A DNA stretch of 64,000 nucleotides from Aristolochia californica (GCA_029961685.1 JARWKL010000008.1:28459619-28523618), one strand, 5' to 3'; counted from the first letter of the stretch, positions 28,321 to 39,535 are shown. Notes: generated by a model not told the origin, from the letters alone. A program made the numbers and translations.

Positions 28321-30859
28321 TGGTCTGCAGGTTCTATACCTAGGGCTTTTAGACAAGGGATGCAAGCTTCTAGGGAACACTGATTGCATTTAGCTCTTTG
28401 TTTTTTGCTAGGATACCAAGCACACTTAAAACAAGGATTACTATCTAACCCTGTATTCCATGACCACGTATGTATACATTCTGAAGTAGTGTCCATAAGG
28501 TCAAGGTTTTCTTCTAGGCTTATGACTAAATCTTCATCTGAATCTAAAGGTGCATTTTGGATACTTATTATGCTATAAATAGATTCCGTATCTGACATGT
28601 ATTCATCTACTTCTATGAGATCTTGTTGGACATTTTCTACAAGGGTGGATCTCTTAGAGTTAATGTTTTGTCTTTTGGTACAGGTGTTGGCTAAGTGTTT
28701 TGTTTGGCCGCAAAAATAGCAAGAAAGTTTATTCTTATAGGTTCATTTTGGGTTAAATCTTCTAATATGTCTATCTTTGTTTAAATATGGTTTCCTACTT
28801 TTGGATCTACGAATAAAGTATCCTTTCTTGAAGTATTATTTATGTTTTCTTACTTTCTGTCCTGAGTCTTTTAGACCATAAGCTTGGGTAGTATATATCT
28901 GCTTACAAAACCCATAATCATCACCTTTAAGTTGTCTTTGTATTTGAATGTCTGTACATTTTTCTTGAAGGATAGTCATAATAAACTTGGTTCTTTGTCC
29001 TATTGAATACACTCCTGTAGGATTTGTTGTTTCTACGTTTTGCCATTTATCATATATTTCTTTTCCTAGAGCTCCTGGTAATTTCCTAAATAACTTTGTG
29101 CCTAAGTCTTTGTTGAAAGCATTTCCTGAAATACAGGTATAATAAAAGTAATTTTTTAGAAATTTCTTAACATATTTATAATTATGTAAACTAAGTTGCT
29201 CTAAATAAACTACTGCGTCTTTTTGTAATGTTACAAATCCTTGATTTGGGTCATCTCTTGTTACTAATTGATAAACTTTATTAACAAAATTATAGGGATT
29301 TGATCCTAGGCTAATTAGATGGCCAAATTCTTCTGGATTCCCTTTTTTATAACTTTCCCATAAAACTTTTACGCTTTCTCCTAAAAATGTCTCTAAGTAT
29401 CTGCACATTTCTTCTACATCTTGAGACTGAAAGTTCTGAATATAGTCTGACACTACTTGATTTTTCCAAAAGTCTAATATTGTTGTCCATTCTTGGGGAT
29501 CATGGGCTGAAAGATTAAAAAAATTTCCTTTGCCCATTTATTGAAACTTTATAGGTCTTTCTATTTCTTTTCTTTTTCCTTTGGGACGTATCTTGTGATC
29601 AAAAGTTACTGGGTCACTATAAAGAATCCTTGGCATATTACCAGAATAATATACTTCCCTAGGAGGAGTTCGTGGATAAGTGGTATAACTATTTCGGGGA
29701 ATAGTATTAGAGCTTTTTTCATCCATGTATTCTTTGATACTTATAGTTTCTTCATCTTTTGTTGGCTCTAGAGGCATTTTTCCTATCTGATGTTAGTTTC
29801 TTAGTCATAGTACATATATTCTTCCTCTTGGATTTTTCCATTTTTAATTAAGTGTTCTTCTAAATGAAAAAGTTCTTTTTCTGTTAATTTTAATTCTAGT
29901 TCTTTAGGGTATATTATTTCATCTGTCTCTGATTCTCCTTCTATGTGAACTAAATCGTAATTTTTGCTAGAAATTGATTTTGTGTCCTCTGTATTCTTTT
30001 GTTTATAACTATTAAATCTAATATTTATATTACCTTTTGTATCTGTATACATAATACTTTCTTCAGCACTAATTATTTTTTCTTCTTTGAATTTAAGGTT
30101 CCATTCTAATCCTGCTAAGATATCTGGGGAATATTTGATAGGCTTAATTAATTTAATTCCCTTGTTACCTATTAAATTAACTACATCATCTATTTTAACT
30201 TTAAACCTAGTAGTACTGGAGCTAGTACATCTTCCTAAAAATCCAATACATAATAAAATATTGTTTCCTACAAAGGATTCATATCCTTTTGTCTAAATAC
30301 CTATTTTAATATATTTTCTGAAATCTTGTAGTCCTATGAGGAAATCAGGGGAGCAATAAAATATTCCTCCGTTCTGATTCATATCTACTTCGGTAATTCC
30401 TAACATAGCTATTTTAGGATCGGCCCATCTATCATCATAGATGTTGAGCAGAGTTTTGGTTCCTAGATGTTTTCGTCCTAATCCTTTTACCCCTATGACA
30501 ATTAAACCTAAATGAATTAAAGTATATAATTTCTTAATTTCTTTGAAAGCTTGTTCTGCTATTAAGTTTATGTTGACGGAATCATGTCCTACACAACTAA
30601 CTTGAATTTCCCTATAGTGTCTGAATAATCCAGTATTAAAATTCAAAGGTCCTGTTCTATATAACTGTCTAGGATTAAGGAGAATTAATTGATTATTACT
30701 GAAGAAAGTAATATCTTGGTCGAAGTCGATTATTTCGTCTAACAGAATATCTCTTTGGTCTACACTTCTTCTTCCTGTTATTCTATCTATTATATTAAGA
30801 TTTCTAGAAGAACTTCCTTTTTTCGAGGTAAATCCTTCACCTCGCTGTGAAAGTGCCAT
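28319..30859 (-). pseudogene. Movement protein, coat protein and Cys motif, copy 3
   Basis: The ATG at 30859 starts MALSQRGEGFTSKKGS. The frame reaches RKYIKIGI followed by TAG, the same stop as in copy 1. After two further breaks (near 30055 and 29790) the coat protein is open from 29537 to 28836 (NLSAHDPQEWTTIL, YVKKFLKNYFYYT, KLPGALGKEIYDKW). The zinc knuckle CYFCGQTKHLANTC then runs in one frame into MSDTESIYSI and the second Cys motif CFKCAWYPSKKQRAKCNQC and SLEACIPC, complete here. This proves that coat protein and Cys motif were once one polyprotein. Confidence 0.88.
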
Positions 30860-31242
30860 GGTTTTGTTGATGATGAAGTTCTAGGTTCTATTTTGACAGC
30901 TTTTAATTTCTGAGTTGTTAAATTTATCTCTTTATCAATATTTTGTTGCGATCCTTTACTAGTGTTTAGATAATCTAAATTTCCAGAGAGTTTTTTTGTT
31001 TTTACTCTTAAGGTTCTTAATTCGTCTTGTAGTTTGTTCAAAGTAAATTCTATTTCTGTTACTTTGCTTTGTAGATTATTGCCTAAACTTGCGCTAGTAT
31101 TTAATTGTGAATTATTTCCGTGTAATATGTGTTCTTCACTATTAAAATGACACCTAAGACAATTAGGTCCTAAGTATTTTATATCAAATCTTGATGGAAT
31201 TCTTATGTCTAAATAATCTACTTTTTTAAAAGGTTCCAGGTC
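30790..31242 (-). CDS. Pararetroviral ORF1 without AUG, copy 3 (open)
   Basis: Open for 150 codons after TAA (31243-31245), starting Asp-(CTG)Leu-Glu-Pro. N-terminal region with VDYLDIRIPSRF and LGPNCLRCHF; then a coiled coil (LGNNLQSKVTEIEF, SGNLDYLNTSKGSQQNIDKE). The first ATG is about 67 codons in, after much of the conserved part, so an AUG start would discard the N-terminal region that all copies conserve. Confidence 0.7.
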   Translation of the reverse strand, partial: DLEPFKKVDYLDIRIPSRFDIKYLGPNCLRCHFNSEEHILHGNNSQLNTSASLGNNLQSKVTEIEFTLNKLQDELRTLRVKTKKLSGNLDYLNTSKGSQQNIDKEINLTTQKLKAVKIEPRTSSSTKPWHFHSEVKDLPRKKEVLLEILI

Positions 31243-31247
31243 TTAAG

Positions 31248-31259
31248 GCTCTGATACCA
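31248..31259 (-). promoter_or_regulatory. tRNA-Met primer-binding site, copy 3
   Basis: Minus strand TGGTATCAGAGC, perfect match. Confidence 0.92.
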
Positions 31260-31288
31260 AATTTAGGGGGTACTAATTTAATTTATTC

Positions 31289-31498
31289 TTAAGTATTTAA
31301 AGGAGAATTATTAGGAGATCTTCTTATTACTTGCCTTCTGGGAATAAAAACTTGCCTAGGGGTTTCTACTATTCTCCTACGGGAATAGAGGGATAAAGTG
31401 AAACAGATAATACTAAATATGAAAAAGTTACAAATAACTATTGTTAATGCTATAAAAACAAAGATCATGTATCTAGGATTCTCCAGCCAAATAAACAT
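31289..31498 (-). CDS. Leader membrane ORF (69 codons), copy 3
   Basis: Intact. It has eight extra residues before the conserved MIFVFIALTIVICNFFIFSI membrane segment, then SLYSRRRIVETPRQVF and a basic tail. The conserved Met at residue 11 is the start used in other copies and is the more likely one. Confidence 0.65.
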   Translation of the reverse strand: MFIWLENPRYMIFVFIALTIVICNFFIFSIICFTLSLYSRRRIVETPRQVFIPRRQVIRRSPNNSPLNT

Positions 31499-31499
31499 A

Positions 31500-31605
31500 A
31501 AAGTACGGCGGCGTTGTGGCTTCCGGGAGCAACGCTTGGCTCCGAAAAGGCAAAGGCGTTTGTCAGGGCTTAGCCATCACCCAGCATTTTCCAGCCTAAT
31601 ATACC
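31500..31605 (-). promoter_or_regulatory. GC-rich structured leader block, copy 3
   Basis: Same block as 24918-25027, with GATGGCTAAGCCCTGAC at its core and ggctccgaaaagg. Confidence 0.6.
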
Positions 31606-31653
31606 TTTATGTATAAGCACAAAAAACAAACACAAGCACACAATCTATAAAAC

Positions 31654-31725
31654 TTAGCAAACAATAAAAGCGGTAAGTATTAAACAGATAAGAACAATAC
31701 CTAAAGTTATAAAGAGCACAAGCAT
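31654..31725 (-). CDS. Leader hydrophobic micro-ORF, copy 3
   Basis: ATG at 31725, TAA at 31654-31656; 23 codons, MLVLFITLGIVLICLILTAF then IVC. Identical in length and nearly so in sequence to the other copies. Confidence 0.6.
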   Translation of the reverse strand: MLVLFITLGIVLICLILTAFIVC

Positions 31726-32171
31726 GGAGAGGATTTCGGAAAATAAGTAAGAAATATAATTCCCGAGGGGTTTGACTTTAGATCAAAGCTGTTTAGATCT
31801 TTATGCTTACTCCTTCAGGTATGGGGAACCCAAGACATAGTGAGGTGTGCAGTTTCCTAGCATTAAGCTTCTGCCACGAGCTCCAGCATTTAGTCCCAAG
31901 AAAAATAAAGCCATGAAACCTCCTTGGGTATAAACAGGTAGAAACGAGGGACGCATGGACCGTGAAGCATCAGAGGAATACCACAATGCTTTTACTCTGG
32001 GCTTGGGATTAACCCCGGGTTAGAGGAGGAAGGTACAGATCTAAACAGACATAGATCTAAAGCTTCCCCTTAGGGAAGTCCCGAAAACTAAACGAAAATG
32101 GTAGAGAGTAACACTTATTGTTTAAAACAGGGGTGTTAGTGAGGAACGCTTAGGTTAGAAGAAGATGGAAC

Positions 32172-32219
32172 TCATGGGTGGAAGACGAAGGATGCTCTGA
32201 AAGACACTCTTTCATTCAT
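32172..32219 (-). CDS. First leader ORF starting MNERV, copy 3
   Basis: ATG at 32219; 15 codons, MNERVSFRASFVFHP, then TGA. It begins about 23 nt after the TATA box. Downstream the conserved donor is mutated to ATAAGT (32113-32118). Confidence 0.5.
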   Translation of the reverse strand: MNERVSFRASFVFHP

Positions 32220-32241
32220 ATGGTTTAAATGTACACAAGGC

Positions 32242-32249
32242 TATTTATA
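32242..32249 (-). promoter_or_regulatory. TATA box of the pararetroviral promoter, copy 3
   Basis: Minus strand TATAAATA in ggctataaatagcc. The intergenic region between it and the transactivator stop at 32650 is about 400 bp, with T-rich stretches and no ORF. Confidence 0.75.
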
Positions 32250-32649
32250 GCCAAGAGCTGCTGACACTAGGAGACAATGAGAATCACCTGGGTGCTCATT
32301 GGGCCCCATCGTCAGTGATGTGTCTCATGATGCTTTCCAAGTGTGCGGTTTACAAAATAATCTTTACAAAAGAGGTACAAAAAGTCAAAAAGTACAAGAT
32401 ATTATCTTGAAAAACCATGTGTTGTCTTGAAAACTGTGTGCCAAAACTGGGTGTTGGAGAAACTGCTTATGGAAACCTATGTGCCGAAACTGGGTGCTGG
32501 AAAAACTGCTTCTGGATACCGTGTGGTTAGTGGTCTTTTGAATAATCTTTTGTGTTGTTTTTTTTTTATTATCTTGTCTCTTTTCTAAGTTTTTCTTTTT
32601 AGTCTTTTCTATCCTGTCTCTTTTTTATAGTACAGTCTTACTGCTTTAT

Positions 32650-33693
32650 CTATTTGCCATCAAGTGTTATTAAATTATGGATGGCCTCTGAGTCATAATC
32701 AAAGTCTTCGTCTTCTTCTTGGGAATAACATTGGAGAGTCTGAGTATCAGTTCCGGTGGAGCCGGTTTTACTGGAAGTGTCTGAATTATTCTTCTCATAA
32801 CCTTGTTCTTTCAGATATTCCTGAAAATAGTCTTACATCATCTTCTTGATTTCTTCTGGGTCTGTGTATGTTTTTTCTTTACTGTCTTCCTACCGTTTGA
32901 CTTTTTTCTTTTCATTTGACATTTTTGGCAAATGTCCAGCCATCAACGGACTTGATTTGTCTTTACCGGCTACCGTTTGAACTGGACTAGCTAGTGAAAA
33001 CCCTTCACTAGTAGGGATCTGGGTACAAATAGTACTTGTAGTCTTGGCTTTGATCCTTCTATTTTCTTCTTCCAAAGTCTTAATATATTCTTTTTGAAAG
33101 TCATTCTTTTCTTCGAGCAGTCTTTTTTCTTCATTGAGTCTTTGAATGGTCTTGGCTAGAGTATCACAATGGTCACAAAATATAATTCTTTTATTATCGT
33201 TGGCAACACCATAGGATACTTGGTCTTCTCTCATATGTCTCAAAGAAGGAGCTATGTAATAATTGATGCCAATAGTTAACTTGGCTGCCTCTAGCGCTTC
33301 TTGAAGATTATTAAAGCCTTTGTAAATAGGTCTGTTGAAATTTTGAATACTTTTGACAACTTCTGTCCAAGAATGAAAAACTCCTGGAGTGTGACCTTGG
33401 AAAACTACATAAAAATTAAAACTTTTCTTTTTCTATGAAAAATATTCTGAAAGACCGTTAATACTGGCTAAAAAGTATTTATGATCTTTGGGAATTCTTT
33501 GGTAAGAAAGCCATAAGTTATCTAATAAACACCGTTCTTCTTTTGTAACTGAAATGCTAGGTAAAGTCTTAAAAGTAATATTAGATTTTGGAAAAACTAC
33601 TAATTTCTGATTGCCAAAACTAAGAAATTCTTGTCCATAATTATTGAATCTGAAGGGCGTTGGTCTGGAAGAGTCGTGGTCTGGAAAATCCAT
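32650..33693 (-). pseudogene. Transactivator/viroplasmin ORF, copy 3
   Basis: ATG at 33693 (MDFPDHDSSRPTPFRF). A stop after LSEYFS (33433) breaks it just before KKKSFNFYVVFQGHTPGV. The viroplasmin-like KGFNNLQEALEAAKLTIG, the RHMREDQVSYGVANDNKR region, a coiled coil and the acidic tail follow; the final TAG is at 32650-32652. It has the same domain order as copy 1. Confidence 0.82.
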
Positions 33694-33697
33694 CTGT

Positions 33698-36136
33698 TCA
33701 ATTAATCATAATATTTGTGTCAAAAAATCTTCTACTTAGAGTATTTGCAAGACTATTATTTTTACCTTTAATATGTTCAAATTCAATCTTGTACCCATTT
33801 CCTGTAATAATGTCTACAAGATTTAACCATCTTCTTCTACTTATCTTATTTTCTTTGCTTCTTTGGAAATATTTTACTATAGCCTCACAGTCTGTTCTTA
33901 AAGTAAATTCTTGTTTATTAATAATAAACAGTCTAAAAGATTCTAGGGAATAAATTACTGCTAGAATCTCAGAATCTATGCTACTCATGTTTCCTTTTTC
34001 TTTAAATTTTCCACTAGCATAACTACAAATTTTTTCTTGTTCTTTCTCACTATATTTGTGGGGTTTGGCTATAAGAACTCCACCCCATCCTAGATTACTC
34101 CCATTTGTTTCAATGATTAGATAATCAGAATCTAAGGGCATTTGTAATTTTGATAATGTTTGAATTTTTTCTTTAACTTTTTTAACCAAATTCTTATCTT
34201 CATTGGTTAAAGAATTTTTGGCCAGTTGGAGAAGTTTTTCTGTATAGAGGGCCAATAATTTTTCCTATGTCTTTAATAAAAGGTCTGGCATAATTGACCA
34301 ATCCTAAAAATCTTTGGAGTTGTTTTGTATCTGATAAATCATCTGGCATTTCTAATATTTTCTTAGAAATATGATCTTGTAGTTCTATCTGACCTTGTCC
34401 TATATTTACTCCTAAGAATTTTATGTATTCTTTAAATAGTTCAATTTTTGTTTTACTAATAATGATTCCTTCTTGCATAAAGGTGGCTAATACTAATTGT
34501 AAGTGACCTAAATGTTCTTCAATGGTTTTGCTAAACATTAAGATATCATCTATGTATACTAGTACAAATGTATCATATTTCTTGAATATATTATCCATTT
34601 TTCTCTAAAAAATAGCTGGTGCATTTTTTAACCCAAAAGGCATTACTAACCATTCAAAATGTCCTTCTGGACATGTGAATGTTGTCCATTCTATACTATC
34701 TGGATGCATTTTTATCTGCCAAAATCCTGATTTGCAATCAAACTTACTAAATATCCTTTTATCTTGAATCCTATTAATTAGCTGAGACTTATCTGGTATG
34801 TTATAACTATATATAACTGTATTATCATTTAGTCTTTTGTAATTAATAACTATTCTAGATTTTCCCCTTTTATGTTTGTTATTTTTCTAACTACAAAGGC
34901 TGCAGATCTATGGGGGGGGTTTATGGATTTTCAAATAATTCCAAAATTTAATAATTCTGTGATATGAAGTTTAAAGTCTTCTTTGTCTAAATTTGTAGCT
35001 TCTATGTTGGCTGTTTTCACTACGTAATTAGGATTTAATAATTCTAACCTGCACTGTATGTGATTATTATCCCAGTGTTTTAAGGGATTTTCTCCAAAAT
35101 ATTCTGATTGGTCTAATTTGTCTATAATTTGTTGTAAGTGTTGTTTATCTTTACGTTGAACATTAATTATTTCTAAATAAAGTTTTTCAGTATCTAAAAA
35201 GGTATATTCTAAATCTATCATTATTTCTATCCAATCATCAAAGTCTTCATTTTCTCCCATTACTTCTTCTAGATAATCATGGGGACTTGGTAATGGTTGG
35301 ATATAAGGTTCTGGTTGGACGGAAACTTGAACTAAGCCTGTATGTGTTACTGCTTTAAGAAAAGTCTGGGAGTGGTGTATAGGAACTTCCGTTAAAGCTT
35401 CATCTATTTCTTCATAACATAATAACTTATTATCTAATTTAACAATATTGGTTTCTATTTGTTTTTCTAAGGCTAGGATTGTAGGATGATGTATTTGTTT
35501 GCAGCTACCTGGAACCGGACAATGACAACTAGTGGTTTCTTTGTCTTTTGCTTCTAGGGGACCACCACGCTCCGCTGAAGAGGTGAGAGTAGGAGAATAG
35601 GTGGTTTAGATAGGAATAGTACTAGAATTCTTATGAAATTGAAGATAATCTCGGGAAATGGTAAGGGAGCCATTATTATGTAAAATGAAATTAAGGCCTA
35701 GGATGAAGTCTACTTTAAGTTTAAGGTCTCTAACCCATGTTAAGGGCAACGGATAAGATCCAGAAAAGGTAGAACAGTTGGTATAGAATTGGATCTTGCC
35801 TTTGTCAAAATAAGTAGTATATGGGTTATAAGTACCATCTACTTGGTGACTAAATACTTGTTTAGTAGTCTTCTTTAGGAACTGAGGAGGGACTAAGCGT
35901 CTGTGGATAATGCATTTAGTACATCCAGAGTCTACTAGGGCATCTAAAATTAAAGAGTGTTTATTAGGGAAAATGATTTTGGCTCGAACAAGGATACTAG
36001 AAAAGGATTTGTCTTGATTACAGACACAAGAAGTTTCTGGGTCTTCTAAACCTACAGTAATCCCATCATAGGAATCTTTTTCTATTGTATCTAATCGGTG
36101 TTTTAGGAGTCTAATTTTTGCTTCACAATTTTCTAT
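33698..36136 (-). pseudogene. Protease, RT and RNase H, copy 3
   Basis: Protease at about 36127-35606 with LVDSGCTKCIIHRR, then a stop. The linker region is open at 35260-34931. A run of eight Gs near 34912 breaks RT. RT resumes with FWQIKMHPDSIEW (Gln intact here), a TAG after IFQR..., and VYIDDILMFSK. RNase H (33698-34255) has IIETNGSNLGWGGVL, with the first catalytic Asp (TDGS) changed to Asn, then SIDSEILAVIYSLESF and LRTDCEAIVKYF. Confidence 0.88.
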
Positions 36137-36236
36137 AAAAAGAGTGATAGTGACATTCTTTTGTCGACATACAGGCCAACTATCCACTAGTTGTGGAAAA
36201 GACTTTTGCTTTTTCTCTTGAGAGAGAGAGAGAGAG
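36137..36236. repeat. Recurrent junction module ending in (GA)n, copy 2
   Basis: The 100-bp module of 17744-17847 recurs here in the same orientation, ending in (GA)n at 36220-36236. It abuts the interrupted protease start of viral copy 3 on the left and an RNase H scrap on the right. Confidence 0.85.
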
Positions 36237-36563
36237 GGGTTTGGCTATAAGAACTCCACCCCATCCGAGATTACTACCGTCTATTTAAATGATTAGATAA
36301 TCAGAATCTAAAGACATCTAATGGTTGGATGTAAGGTTCTATTTGGACGAAAACTTGAACTAAGCCTGTATGTACTACTGCTTCAGGCAAAGTCTGGGAG
36401 TGTTGGATAGGAACTTCTGTTAAGGCTTCATCTATTTCTTCGTAGCATAACAATTTATTATCTAATTTGACTATGGAGTTGTCTATCTATTGTTCAAGGG
36501 CAAGAATTGTAGAATTATTGAGTTGTTTACAACTTCCTGGAACTTTACAGGGACAAGATGTTG
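36237..36563 (-). pseudogene. Chimeric pararetroviral scrap (RNase H joined to protease-RT linker)
   Basis: The minus strand reads the protease-RT linker (NKLLCYEEIDEALTEVPIQH, QPEP-like region with IEPYIQPL) and then jumps near 36318 to RNase H (GSNLGWGGVLIAKP), which ends in the (GA)n. The two parts are about 1.3 kb apart in an intact genome. Confidence 0.8.
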
Positions 36564-36611
36564 ATTCTGATACCAATTTAAAGGGGGTACTAATTTAATT
36601 TAATCTTGTCT

Positions 36612-36797
36612 GGAGTATTTAAAGGTGAATTATTAGGAGATCTTCTTATTACTTGCCTTCTAGTTATAAATATTTGACAAGGGGTTTCTACTACTCTTCT
36701 GGAGGAATAAAGGATAATGTAAGACAGCTAATACTAAATATGAAAAGATTACAGATAACTATTGTTAATGCTATAAAAACAAAGATCATGTATCTAA
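36612..36797 (-). pseudogene. Leader membrane ORF, palindrome left arm (broken)
   Basis: The minus strand begins MIFVFIALTIVICNLFIFSI, then a base change in the SLYS region breaks the frame. VETPCQIFITRRQVIRRSPN-like sequence follows in another frame. Confidence 0.6.
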
Positions 36798-37064
36798 TAT
36801 TCTACCTATAATATTAGCAATTAAAAATATATAAGAAACTAAAAGGTTTTCTAATTGTTCTGGCAGGAAAACAAAGTAATTAAATAATTCAACCACTAAT
36901 ATAAATAAAAACAGGATACTAGTATAAGTTCCTATATTTTAAATCTTCTACCATAATATATGGAGTTGTAAAAAAGAGCTAGATATATATAGCATATAGG
37001 TAATATGCGTAAGATTATTCTAAAAAATTGTCTTAATATTTTATTAACTAACCAAATAAACATA

Positions 37065-37170
37065 AAAGTACAGCGGCGTTGTGGCTTCTGGGAGCAACGA
37101 TTGGCTCCGAAGAGGCAGAGGCGTTTGTCAGGGGTTAGCCCTCACCCAGCAGTTTCTAGCCTAATATACC
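37065..37170 (-). promoter_or_regulatory. GC-rich structured leader block, palindrome left arm
   Basis: Same block as in the other leaders (GAGGGCTAACCCCTGAC core, ggctccgaagaggcagagg). Confidence 0.6.
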
Positions 37171-37219
37171 TTTATGTATAAATACAAAAACAAACACCAA
37201 GCCACACAATCTATAAAAC

Positions 37220-37291
37220 TTAGCAAACAATAAAAGTAGTAAGGATTAAACAGATAAGAACAATACCTAAAGTTATAAAAAGCACAAGCAT
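37220..37291 (-). CDS. Leader hydrophobic micro-ORF, palindrome left arm
   Basis: ATG at 37291, TAA at 37220-37222; 23 codons ending ...TAFIVC or a near variant. Confidence 0.55.
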   Translation of the reverse strand: MLVLFITLGIVLICLILTTFIVC

Positions 37292-37678
37292 GGAGATGAT
37301 TACGGAAAATAAGTAAGAAGTGTAATTCCCGAGGGGTTTATCTTTAGACCAAAGCTGTTTAGATCTTTATGCTTACTCCTTCAGGTATGGGAAACCCAAG
37401 ACACAGAGAGGTGTGCCATTTCCTAGCATTAAGCTTCTGCCACGGGCTCCAGCATTTAGTCCCAAGAAAAACAAAGCCCTGAAACCTCCTTGGGCATAAA
37501 CGAGCAAAAACAAGGGACGCATGGACCGTGAAGCATCAGAGGAATACCGAAATGCTTTTACTCTGTGCTTGGGATTAACCTCGGGTTAGAGGAGGAAGGT
37601 ACAGATCTAAACAGACAGAGATCTAAAGCTTCCCCTTAGGGAAGTCCCGAAAACTAAACGAAAATGGCGGAGAGTAAC

Positions 37679-37684
37679 ACTTAC
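37679..37684 (-). promoter_or_regulatory. Predicted 5' splice site, palindrome left arm
   Basis: Minus strand AAAGTAAGTGTTAC, as in copy 1. Confidence 0.45.
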
Positions 37685-37783
37685 TTTTTTAAAACAGGGG
37701 TGTTCGTGAGGAATGCTTAGGTTGAGAAGAAGAGGGAACTCATGGGTGAACAACAAAGGATGCTCTGAAAAACACTCTTTCAT

Positions 37784-38154
37784 TCATGTATTCTTTGATA
37801 CTTATAGTTTCATCTTTTGTTGGTTCTAGAGGCATTTTTCCTATTCTGATGTTAGTTTCTTGGTCATAGTACAAATATTCTTCCTCTTGGATTTTTCCAT
37901 TTTTAACTAAATCTTCTTCTAAATGAAGAAGTTCTCTTTCTGTTAATTTTAATTCTAGTTCTTTAGGGTATCTTATTTCATCTGTCTCTGATTCTCCTTT
38001 TATGTGGACTAAATCGTAATTTTCTCTAGAAATTGATTATGTGTCCTCTGTATTCTTTTGTTCATAACTATTACATCTAATATTTATATTACCTTTTGTA
38101 TCTGTATACATAATACTTTCTTCAGGACTAATTATTTTTTCTTCTCTAATTATT
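37784..38154 (-). pseudogene. Movement-to-coat-protein linker fused to leader, left arm
   Basis: The minus strand carries MYTDTKGNINIRCNSYEQKN, the acidic linker and KMPLEPTKDETISIKEYM, where it passes into the MNERV leader ORF. The two partners share an acatgnatgaa word at the join. Confidence 0.8.
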
Positions 38155-38170
38155 ATAGAACTAGAATTAA

Positions 38171-38540
38171 AATAATTAGAGAAGAAAAAATAATTAGTCC
38201 TGAAGAAAGTATTATGTATACAGATACAAAAGGTAATATAAATATTAGATTTAATAGTTATGAACAAAAGAATACAGAGGACACATAATCAATTTTTAGT
38301 GAAAATTACGATTTAGTCCACATAGAAGGAGAATCAGAGATAGATGAAATAAGATACCCTAAAGAACTAGAATTAAAATTAAAAGAAAGAGAACTTCTTC
38401 ATTTAGAAGAAGACTTAATTAAAAATGGAAAAATCCAAGAGGAAGAATATTTGTACTATGACCAAGAAACTAACATCGGAATAGGAAAAATGCCTCTAGA
38501 GCCAACAAAAGATGAAACTATAAGTATCAAAGAATACATG
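38171..38540 (+). pseudogene. Movement-to-coat-protein linker fused to leader, right arm
   Basis: Mirror of 37784-38154 on the plus strand, with MYTDTKGNINIRFNSYEQKN and the same fusion at about 38538. Confidence 0.8.
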
Positions 38541-38640
38541 AATGAAAGAGTGTTTTTCAGAGCATCTTTTGTTGTTCACCCATGAGTTCCCTCTTCTTCT
38601 CAACCTAAGCATTCCTCACAAACACCCCTGTTTTAAAAAA

Positions 38641-38646
38641 GTAAGT
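38641..38646 (+). promoter_or_regulatory. Predicted 5' splice site, palindrome right arm
   Basis: GTAAGTGTTACTCTCCGCC, as in the other leaders. The MNERV ORF upstream (38538-38585, ending HP-TGA) is intact here. Confidence 0.45.
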
Positions 38647-39033
38647 GTTACTCTCCGCCATTTTCGTTTAGTTTTCTGGACTTCCCTAAGGGGAAGCTTT
38701 AGATCTGTATCTGTTTAGATCTGTACCTACCTCCTCTAACCCGGGGTTAATCCCAAGCACAGAGTAAAAGCATTGCGGTATTCCTCTGATGCTTCACGGT
38801 CCATGCGTCCCTTGTTTCTGCCTGTTTATACCCATGGAGGTTTCAGGGCTTTGTTTTTCTTGGGACTAAATCTTGGAGCCCGTGGCAGAAGCTTAATGCT
38901 AGGAAATTGCACACCTCTCTGTGTCTTGGGTTTCCCATACCTGAAGGAGTAAGCATAAAGATCTAAACAGTTTTGATCTAAAGATAAACCCCTCGGGAAT
39001 TACACTCCTTACTTATTTTCCGTAATCATCTCC

Positions 39034-39105
39034 ATGCTTGTGCTTTTTATAACTTTAGGTATTGTTCTTATCTGTTTAATCCTTACTGCTTTTATTGTCT
39101 GCTAA
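39034..39105 (+). CDS. Leader hydrophobic micro-ORF, palindrome right arm
   Basis: ATG at 39034-39036, TAA at 39103-39105; MLVLFITLGIVLICLILTAF then IVC. Confidence 0.6.
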   Translation: MLVLFITLGIVLICLILTAFIVC

Positions 39106-39159
39106 GTTTTATAGATTGTGTGGCTTGGTGTTTGTTTTTGTGTTTATACATAAAGGTAT

Positions 39160-39262
39160 ATTAGGCTGGAAACTGCTGGGTGAGGGTTAAGCCCTGACAA
39201 ACGCCTCTGCCTCTTCGGAGCCAATCGTTGCTACCGGAAGCCACAACGCCGCTGTACTTTTA
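39160..39262 (+). promoter_or_regulatory. GC-rich structured leader block, palindrome right arm
   Basis: Plus-strand copy of the block, core GAGGGTTAAGCCCTGAC. Confidence 0.6.
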
Positions 39263-39535
39263 TGTTTATTTGGCTAGTTAATAAAATATTAAGACAGTTT
39301 TTTAGAATAATCTTACGCATATTACCTATATACTATATATATCTAGCTCTTTTTTACAACTCCATATATTACAGTAGAAGATTTAAAATATAGGAACTTA
39401 TACTAGTATCCTGTTTTTATTTATATTAGTGGTTGAATTATTTAATTACTTTGTTTTCCTGCCAGAACAATTAGAAAACCTTTTAGTTTCTTACATATTT
39501 TTAATTGCTATTATTATAGGTAGAATATTAGATAC

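Larger units (their letters stand above)
28319..36136 (-). mobile_element. Endogenous pararetrovirus copy 3 (circularly permuted, near full length)
   Basis: On the minus strand from 36136: protease, RT, RNase H, transactivator, intergenic region with promoter, leader, primer site, ORF1, movement protein, coat protein, zinc knuckle and second Cys motif (ending 28319). All modules are present once, about 7.8 kb, but opened between the second Cys motif and the protease instead of in the intergenic region. This is what integration of a circular or repeated viral DNA would give. Many stops and frameshifts make it inactive. Confidence 0.9.

Noticed and set aside
28252..28393. ORF with I-Y-I-Y and R-E-R-E repeats.
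   Set aside because: It is just translation of the (TA)n/(GA)n microsatellite.
37783..37800. The palindrome arms start near the inferred viral RNA 5' end, suggesting integration of a run-off cDNA.
   Set aside because: The first leader ORF is fused in each arm to the coat-linker at a word present in both partners, so a homology-driven join explains it without using the RNA end.
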